Part shown: piece after piece, positions 56,296 through 64,000 of the stretch
How the letters are laid out: each line of letters begins with the position of its first letter
Position numbering within the stretch: position 1 is the first letter of the stretch
Assembly: GCA_018340805.1 (NCBI GenBank)
Contig: JACMZG010000008.1
Location: 79,224,541 to 79,288,540, forward strand
DNA from: Microvelia longipes
Lineage: Eukaryota; Arthropoda; Insecta; Hemiptera; Veliidae
Direction: 5' to 3'
DNA length: 64,000 nucleotides
Translations under genes and position numbers: made by a program
The notes under the pieces: model-generated
The model's database searches: none
What the model was told of the DNA's origin: nothing
What the model saw: only the letters and a program-made list of their open reading frames with translations

Positions 56296-57725
56296 CTAAC
56301 GCAGGAGCCAGGATACTGTAAACTAACGCAGGTGCCAGGATACTGTAAACTAACGCAGGTGCCAGGTTACTGTAAACTAACCCAGGTGCCATGCTACTGT
56401 AACTATCGCAGGTGCTAGGCTACTGTAAACTAACACAAGAGCCAGACTACTGTAAACTAACGCAGGTGCCAGGCTACTGTAAACTAACGCAGGTGCCAGG
56501 ATACTGTAAACTATCACAGGTGCCAGGCTACTGTAAACTATCACAGGTGCCAGGCTACTGTAAACTAACGCAAGAGCCAGGCTACTGTAAACTATCACAG
56601 GTGCCAGGCTACTGTAAACTAACGCAGGTGCCATGCTACTGTAACTATCGCAGGTGCTAGGCTACTGTAAACTAACACAAGAGCCAGGCTACTGTAAACT
56701 AACGCAGGTGCCAGGCTACTGTAAACTAACGCAGGTGCCAGGATACTGTAAACTATCACAGGTGCCAGGCTTACTGTAAACTAACCCAGGTGCCAGGCTA
56801 CTGTAAAACTAACGCAAGAGCCAGGCTACTGTAAACCTATCACAGGTGCCAGGCTACTGTAAACTAACCCAGGTGCCAGGCTACTGTAAACTAACGCAAG
56901 AGCCAGGCTACTGTAAACTATCACAGGTGCCAGGCTACTGTAAACTAACGCAGGTGCCATGCTACTGTAACTATCGCAGGTGCTAGGCTACTGTAAACTA
57001 ACACAAGAGCCAGACTACTGTAACTAACGCGGAGCCAGGATACTGTAAACTAACGCAGGAGCCAGGATACTGTAAACTATCGCAGTAGGTACTGTAAACT
57101 ATCACAGGTGCCAGGCTACTGTAAACTACGCCAGGCAGGCTACTGTAAATATCGCAGGTGGCCAGGCTACTGTAACTAACGCAGGTGCCATGCTACGGTA
57201 AATCGAGTGCTAGGCTACTGTAAAACTAACACACCAGACTGTAAACTGTAAAACTAACGCAGGTGCCAGCTACTGTAAACTAACGCAGTGCCAGGATACT
57301 GTAAACTATCCACAGGTGCCAGGCTACTGTAAACTAACCCAGGTGCCATGCTACTGTAACTATCGCAGGTGCTAGGCTACTGTAAACTAACACAAGAGCC
57401 AGGCTACTGTAAACTAACGCAGGTGCCAGGCTACTGTAAACTAACGCAGGTGCCAGGATACTGTAAACTATCACAGGTGCCAGGCTACTGTAAACTATCA
57501 CAGGTGCCAGGCTACTGTAACTAACGCAAAGCCAGGCTACTGTAACTAACGCAGGGCCAGGATACTGTAAACTAACCCAGGTGCCAGGCTACTGTAAACT
57601 ACGCAGGTGCCAGGATACTGTACTGTAAACTAGGTGCCAGGCTACGTAAACTAAGCTACTGTAACTAACGCAGGTGCCAGGCTACTGTAAACTAACGCAA
57701 GAGCCAGGCTACGTAAACTAACGCT
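56296..57725 (+). repeat. Minisatellite, 27-bp unit, roughly 50 copies
   Basis: The unit contains AACTAACGCAGGTGCCAGG then CTACTGTA; variants have AGGAGCC, AAGAGCC or AACTATCACAGG. Because 27 is divisible by 3 and the units lack stops in some frames, both strands show false ORFs (CKLTQVPGY and LVYSSLAPA repeats). The right third has more indels than the left. The variant block CATGCTACTGTAACTATCGC recurs at about 56391, 56632, 56958 and 57350, which shows multi-unit duplication. Confidence 0.97.
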
Positions 57726-58939
57726 TAATGATGGGCTATTTCTCTATGATCAAACTTTAAATAACCGATTTTGCACCTCTAATATCTCCATAACGTCTAG
57801 TTGTCTTGTGTATTGATTTTAAAAACTTAAATTTTCGCCGTGAAAAATGAGTTACATAAGACAACTGTCGGGAGGGTTGAACCCCCAGTCAAACCCTCGC
57901 GTGTGAACGAAGTACGTATAGTGCACGCGAGACACTAGAGTACGCGAGTACGTATAAAGTAAGTGAGACAGAGGAGAAAAATTTGTGGAAATTCCATAGA
58001 AACTACTTAATAAGACTAAATTATTTTCCACCATTAATTTAGGATAAACGACTAATCCTGATAGATTCTTAAGTGTATTTCCCGCGTTGGCAAACTTTTA
58101 TTGTATCTGGCATAAAATGAAAGCAAAGCACGTTTTGTCAAGCTGAATAAAAATAATTCTCCAGTTAGTTATTTCACCCATAAAACTATCTCGTGAAATA
58201 ATAGTATTTTTTGCCAACTCCAAAGAAATTTCGTTACGAAAACCTTGTAATGTATAGAAAACGATTTGAAGATGAAATGTGTAATTTTAAGGTCACGCAC
58301 AATATCACTCTGTAACTTAGAACGTGTTATAAAAGAGACGCATCTCCCCCACTCTCTCTTTTTTTCTCTCTCTCTCTCTCTGTTTCTCTTATTTTCTTTA
58401 CCTAAACTTTTTATTTAATGTTCTCTAAGCAATCTTTCTACCCTACTTTCATAAGACTCATCGTATTTGAAGAAAATGATGTAAAATTAATTTTAGAGCT
58501 AAATAGACATTTTGGTACTATTGTTAATGTTGGGAACATAACTTTTACATACTTTAATTATCAAAATATTTAACTTATATTAAGTCCTATTATATGCATA
58601 TACTATTCACTCATCTACTATTTACTTCATCCCTTGTACTCAATTGATGAAATATTTTTAATTAAATTTGAATAAATTGGCACACATTATCTTGTAATCT
58701 CTTAGCGCTAATAATTACTTAAATAAATTACTTTTATTGTTAATTTAAAAATTCTTTAAACATTTAAAATATTTTTCATTGTATTTGTAACACTGTTTAA
58801 GAACATATTTTCTGTAAAAATTATAATTGTAAATTATGATTCTTATTTATCATTGATATGTTGCCATTGTACTTAATGCAAATAAAATGTATTTATTTAC
58901 TATTATATACTAAAATTATTAAATTAATACATTTTATAG
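57726..58939. other. Non-coding stretch
   Basis: 57855-57915 shares GACAACTGTCGGG with 22350-22570. A (TC)n tract lies at about 58350-58385. No gene. Confidence 0.4.
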
Positions 58940-59297
58940 CTATTATTACAAGAAGGGCCCTATCGGTTGACTTTCGAAACATCAAAAAAGTAATATGAAC
59001 ACCATCGACTATTAATTATATGTTTAATTGATATAATCAATTAAACAGCACAAAAAGAAACTCATATAGTTTCAGTTTCAGTTTCAGCGTTTTTGATGCT
59101 ATTCACAGATTAGGTGGTTAAGCTTTTACCCGTTACAGAGTTGATGCTTAGTAAAGAGTTTGATCTATTATAACCTTATCTCTCTCTAAAGGAGGTTTTA
59201 ATGAGGTTGCACAGAGCCCCTAAGAGCCCCAAAAAGGTGTTTTAGACCTCTATGTATTGATATAGGTTATACCCCCTCTAATAATATCTCTCTATGA
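58940..59297. repeat. Diverged copy of the CATAGAGATATA inverted-repeat family
   Basis: TATTACAAGAAGGGCCCTAT at the left and CCCCCTCTAATAATATCTCT at the right. The interior AATGAGGTTGCACAGAGCCC and TTTTAGACCTCTATG matches 25963-26281 and 42192-42490. Confidence 0.55.
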
Positions 59298-59948
59298 TAT
59301 ATTTCTTTCATACAATTTTTTTTGGGTAATATTATCATTTTTAAAGTAATTTATTATATAAGTGAGTAGCTTGCGTAAGAGAGATAGCAGTAGTAGTTAG
59401 CTACCTACCAAAATTGATGAATCATAATTGTTACCTATTGTAACTGGATCTTGTCTAAGTAATATTTTTCTATTATGTTTCAGGTTGGTTGGGAATAAGC
59501 TACCGATTGAAGCACTAAAACATGGACTTTTTGGTACAGAAACTAAAACATGGACTTTTTTGTACAGAAAATATTTATGAGCATGCACCATAGTATTTTG
59601 TGTTAGAGAAAAGTGTACTAATAACAATGGGTTTGATCACTTGACAGCCAAACGCCCGCCAATGTGAAACAATTGCTATTATTGGCTAAGTCTTACTTAT
59701 CTTTTCGATCAGCATAGCACAATTAATTTCCTTCTCTGATTGAAAACAAAAGTATGTATTAATAATAGGAAACATAAAAGAGACATTTCTATGCATCTGA
59801 ATATTTATACTGGATGTCCTTTCCATGTTAGAATCAATGGAGAAACCATGATGTTTAATAAAAAAAGGACACACTAGAATTATAACATAATAATTAAAAA
59901 TAATTAAACATAGAATTAAAAATAATTAATGTAATATTTACCACAATA
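59298..59948. other. Non-coding stretch
   Basis: Contains a short direct repeat AAACATGGACTTTTT (59518-59555). The minus frames at 59397-59627 and 59686-59874 are without motifs. Confidence 0.35.
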
Positions 59949-60060
59949 GTATAAAAAGAATTATAACAGACCAGTTTCGATTTTACGTCATCATCAGAGA
60001 TGTTGACAGACTCTGATGATGAGGTAAATTCGAAACCGGTCAGTTATTATTTGTTTATAC
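59949..60060. repeat. Imperfect palindrome with CTGATGATG...CGAAACCGGTC arms
   Basis: Arms of about 50 bases (59949-59999 and 60011-60060) are separated by ATGTTGACAGA. Each arm, read outward, is CTCTGATGATGA(C/G)GTAAA then CGAAAC(C/T)GGTC and AGTTATTAT-like sequence. Confidence 0.85.
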
Positions 60061-61350
60061 AATTCTGGTTGACAATTTATGAATTTTTTTTAACTCTAGT
60101 CTATTTTTTTTTATTAAACATCATAGTGTGTCAATACCACAAAATCTCCGTCAAAACGACTCTTGCTTTCATCAATGGAGGACATTAAAACTAGATTTTT
60201 AATAAATATAGAAATTTTTACGTCTTTAGTATCCGATGATATTATTAGTAAATTTCTGTTGATATTACCAACTTAATAATATCTTGCGATAAAGGCAAAT
60301 CATTAAATTATATGAAGTAGATAACACGGCATTATTGATAATGTTGTTTAAAACATTTTTTTATTTTTTAAAACTAACTTTTCTAGTTAATAAAACCTTA
60401 TTTCTATTCAAATGTTAGTGTTTTGATAAGTATAAAGTTTTTCCAGGCGCAGCAAGGAAACGGAAAAACCAAAATATTATCGGACCCATTTTTATGATTT
60501 CCATAGTAACTCCACTGGCAGAGAATTTTTCCTGATTTTTTTTTGTTGGGTCTGGTCCGGGGAGATAAGGTTTAGAAAAATAGAGCTTTTTTCAAAAAAT
60601 AAACTTCCCTCTTTTTCAACTCCTCTAATTGCTTGAAAATTCAACCAACTAAAATTATGGCTTTTCCTAGATTCCGTCACCAAATTTTCTAATTCAGCTT
60701 GTTATTTAAATTATAATAAGACACTTTTTTATTCACATCAGTCACATTTGTACCTATAAAATCTTTCTACATTCTTTTGCTTTCTACATTATTCATTTTT
60801 TTTACATTATACTATTATGAATCTAATAAAGAAAAAAACAAATGCAGATATTTGATGTGATGAGCCCTCTTAAGTGGTATAATTTGTTAGATAAGTTTTT
60901 TCGATTTCATTATGTAAAAAAATAAATATTAACCAAAGTTTAGATTCAAATTCATTACACTCCTAAATACCTTTGTATCTAATAATAAATACATTGCTAT
61001 TTACTTAAAAAATAGTCTATTGTAAGCAAACATCTGCTACTCTGGAGAGATGATATTTTATTATTTCGTTTTGCAACGATAAACTCTATTTATGCTCAAT
61101 CTAAATCATCTAAAAATACTATTTCTATGAATTTAGGACGCTTGATTAAATTACCTGGTCTTGAAACGATAAGACCACATCAAGTATCTAAATTAATTTT
61201 CTTCATTAACCGCTGAAACTGTTGTACATTCAAATCAAACTCCAAATCTTAATAGTTGATCTTGGTAGTGAATCACAATAAATATTTAAATTATATGAAA
61301 TTCAATTATTTTGTGAAATGCAATCACATTAACTCAGACTTTCACGAGTT
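60061..61350. other. Non-coding stretch
   Basis: 60440-60690 is less AT-rich and 61060-61200 (minus) reads briefly like protein (CGLIVSRPGNLIKRPKFIEI), but neither has splice sites or family motifs that I can support. Confidence 0.35.
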
Positions 61351-61600
<250 letters not shown>

Positions 61601-62333
61601 TATATTAAGATATATTAAGATTTATTTAAAAGATGTATTTAAAATATTTTAAGATTTTAAAATATCTTATGAAAATATTATCTTTTTCCATAAGGTATCA
61701 ATGGCTCGGTGAGTCAGGTAAAACTTACTGTTACAGACTTAAGTACTGTAACTCGACTCACGAAGCTGTAACAGTCTCGTAAGAGAAAATAGTTTTATGT
61801 ATTTCTAACTTTTATCTTTATCTTTAAGGCACTGATGATTACCTCATGTTAGGTTGAAAGCGCTTTTGTGAGTAAACTAATATTTTTGTGGCAAGACTCT
61901 TTTCTTTGTATTCTAGTATATTTATCTTTAATTTGTAAGATGATTTGATAGCTGGCTCTGACATAAAAAGAATATTTAGTGGAGATACCCCTTTTATTTA
62001 TATTTGTTTAAAAGGGAATACAATAATTACTTTGGAGAATAAATTTTTATTAAACATTATATAAATATTTATATAGAAAATTTTACGTAATTTTATATTG
62101 GTGTTTTGAAAATTTCCTTAATTTATTTGGCTTCCGAAAGAAACGTAATACTTGAAACAATATTTTCATATTTTTAAATAAACTGCTTGGATAAAGTTAA
62201 CGTAGGGTAAGTGTTTTTTTAAATAATTTTAGAAATTTTCCGCGCTATATACAAAAGAGTAATTAAGAGAATGCCTCGTATGAGGCAGCTAAAAAAGTAA
62301 AATACAATAAAGAATCCAAAATAATAAGATGCA
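61601..62333. other. Non-coding stretch with an imperfect hairpin
   Basis: 61718-61785: CTTACTGTTACAGACTT and CTGTAACAGTCTCGTAAG form interrupted inverted repeats. No gene. Confidence 0.4.
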
Positions 62334-62822
62334 AACTTCATATCAACCTAATATCAATATCAACCTGATATCAATATCAACATTTATACCAAGCGGATAT
62401 TAATATCAAGCTTTATATCAACCTGATATTAATATCAACCTTTATACCAAGCGGATATCAATATCAACCTTTATATCAATCTGATATCAATATCAACCTT
62501 TATATTAACCTGATATCAATATCAACCTTTATACCAAGCGGATATCAATATCAACCTTTGTATCAACCTGATATCATTATCAACCTTTATATCAACCTTT
62601 ATACCAAGCGGATATCAATATCAACCTGATATCAATATCAAACTTTATACCAAGCGGATATCAATATCAACCTGATATCAATATCAACCTGTATACCAAG
62701 CGGATATTAATATCAACCTTTATACCAAGCGGATATCAATATCGACCTTTATATCAACCTGATATCAATATCAACCTTTATATCAACCTAATATCATTAT
62801 CAACCTTTATATCAAGCTGATA
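62334..62822 (+). repeat. Tandem array of TATCAACCT(T/G)ATATCAA and ACCAAGCGG units
   Basis: About 490 bases built from three interchangeable ~18-bp modules: GATATCAATATCAACCTT, TATATCAACCTGATATCAA and TATACCAAGCGGATATCAA. Every module has the palindrome GATATC or TTGATATC-like sequence. Confidence 0.9.
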
Positions 62823-62959
62823 TCGGCCTATAGTAGGCCGATAGTGGCAAGATGTTAGGAAGGTTTTAAGGCCTATTGTTTGTAAAGAAATTATGATGTC
62901 TTCAACCCAAGTTATGATGTCTTAAAAAATTGTAATCGCCCTAAAACAAGGTATTGGAT

Positions 62960-63290
62960 ATTTAGGTCCTCAGGGAGCATATACTCGTATAACCTCACAG
63001 ACCGGCTGAGAAGGCCTGTAAGGCAAGGCGATAATATTTACTGGATACAAGACGATATGCCATGTAAAACTAAATAAATACAAGCAACTCCTTGGAATTG
63101 CTGATGTCATAGGAAGGCAACGGAAATTCGCTAACTACATGGCAAAATGTCATGTAACATCAAATAATAATAAAACATTAAATAATGCAAAACAACAATA
63201 ATGTGGCCGAATAACGGCCCCAGAGGCCATCGCCGCGTAGGGGCTTCGGGCCGATGGCCTGTATTTGCATTTTACAATAGGTGAGGAAAA
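62960..63290 (-). repeat. Dispersed repeat with GC-rich palindromic blocks (copy 2)
   Basis: On the minus strand GGCCATCGGCCCGAAGCCCC, GTTGTTTTGCATTATTTAAT, TTACATGACATTTTGCCATG, GCGAATTTCCGTTGCC and CGCCTTGCCTTACAGGCC follow the same order as 6150-6610. Confidence 0.65.
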
Positions 63291-64000
63291 TTAAGAGGAT
63301 TACAAAAATAAGAGAAAAATTAAAAAAAAATTGTGTTTGTACTCCTCTGCATTATAATAAAATCTTAAATATTTTTAAAGGACTTAAAATGAAAATTTTC
63401 CTTGATTATGAATTTTACATGAACCTGTACTTATAAAACACTTTAAAAGTGATAAATTATAGAAGATATAATTACACGCGTTCGAAATAAAGTTTTTTTT
63501 ACGGAAAACTGTTGTAGAAGCAAATAGATCATAAAACCAAACAAATGACTGAGCACAACCCAACCTCCTGTCTGTGCAATTTACTGTTTTACCATCTTTT
63601 AACAGATATAAAGCTAGACTGCACGATTTTATTTACTTTTGTTAAAGTAAAGCATTTTAATCTTTACGTTTTTCTTACTTCTTTATTGCTTTAAGAGCGA
63701 AAGTTTGTTAACATTTTAAAGATTTTTTTGTTAATCCTTTTTAAATATGCGTCTCGAATAATTATTCTTTTAAAAAATTCGAATTATTAATTTCATTTTG
63801 TAGAATTTGGTAGCTTAGGAATGTTTTGTAAATTTTTTGAATGGACTTTGTGAATGCAAGATGTTAGAAATTTCAATTCTATGTAAACAAACCAAACGCA
63901 TTCGGAGGTTATAACCTGACGATTTTATGAATGGCGTGTGGCGTCATTGCACGAATCGGTATAGGCGGTCAAAATTAAAATTTACTATTTCTTCCTGCAG
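63291..64000. other. Non-coding stretch to the right edge
   Basis: AT-rich, no gene or repeat recognised. Confidence 0.4.

Noticed and set aside
56377..56660. Repeat ORFs CKLTQVPGY (plus) and LVYSSLAPA (minus)
   Set aside because: The 27-bp unit is a multiple of three without stops; both strands open at once and the array is broken by indels elsewhere.
56296..57725. CRISPR-like array
   Set aside because: There are no unique spacers between repeats; it is a head-to-tail minisatellite in a eukaryotic genome.
61060..61200. Possible host exon on the minus strand (CGLIVSRPGNLIKRPK)
   Set aside because: The readable frame is short, interrupted by stops, and lacks convincing splice sites.

Overview
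The window is AT-rich nuclear DNA from an invertebrate animal. Evidence: a spliced gene with GT-AG introns, a TATA box and a polyadenylation signal; tRNA-derived SINEs; a Ty3/gypsy LTR retrotransposon; Tigger- and Crypton-like remnants; many small inverted-repeat elements; and very long TA microsatellites. There is no operon structure, rRNA or CRISPR. An arthropod is my best guess, but the sequence does not fix the phylum.

Layout. 1-1.6 kb: decayed retrotransposon gag on the minus strand. 2.8-8.2 kb: the only intact-looking host gene, a five-exon minus-strand gene for a 256-residue secreted lipocalin-like protein. I assembled it by hand from splice sites, because only its last exon is a visible long ORF. 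8.2-26 kb: repeats. These include three same-orientation tRNA-derived SINEs, a broken Crypton-like tyrosine recombinase exon, several inverted-repeat elements, a foldback with two 292-bp arms, and a roughly 1-kb tRNA-headed retroposon with a 59-base poly(A) tail.

26.1-38.5 kb: the most interesting locus. A Ty3/gypsy element with gag, protease, RT, RNase H and integrase is inserted in a permuted form. It starts inside the 3' end of pol, runs through a complete LTR, leader, gag and pol, and ends part-way through a second LTR. A 1.65-kb block of host flank lies in direct orientation on both sides. The gag-pol junction carries a clear -1 frameshift signal (G GGA AAC, 6-nt spacer, 7-bp stem). Pol has two single-base frame breaks. 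A 542-bp inverted-repeat element with a perfect 8-bp target duplication sits in the leader.

38.5-64 kb: AT-rich non-coding DNA with microsatellites, tandem repeats and palindromes. Other items are an unidentified pair of adjacent ORFs at 49.9-50.5 kb (the second has one membrane segment), a decayed Tigger/pogo-type transposase at about 53.8-55.5 kb, a 1.4-kb array of 27-bp units with higher-order structure, and an array of ATATC-type repeats near 62.5 kb.

The genes do not form a pathway. The lipocalin-like gene stands alone; everything else recognisable is mobile-element machinery or its debris. All identifications rest on reading motifs by eye; no database search was possible.
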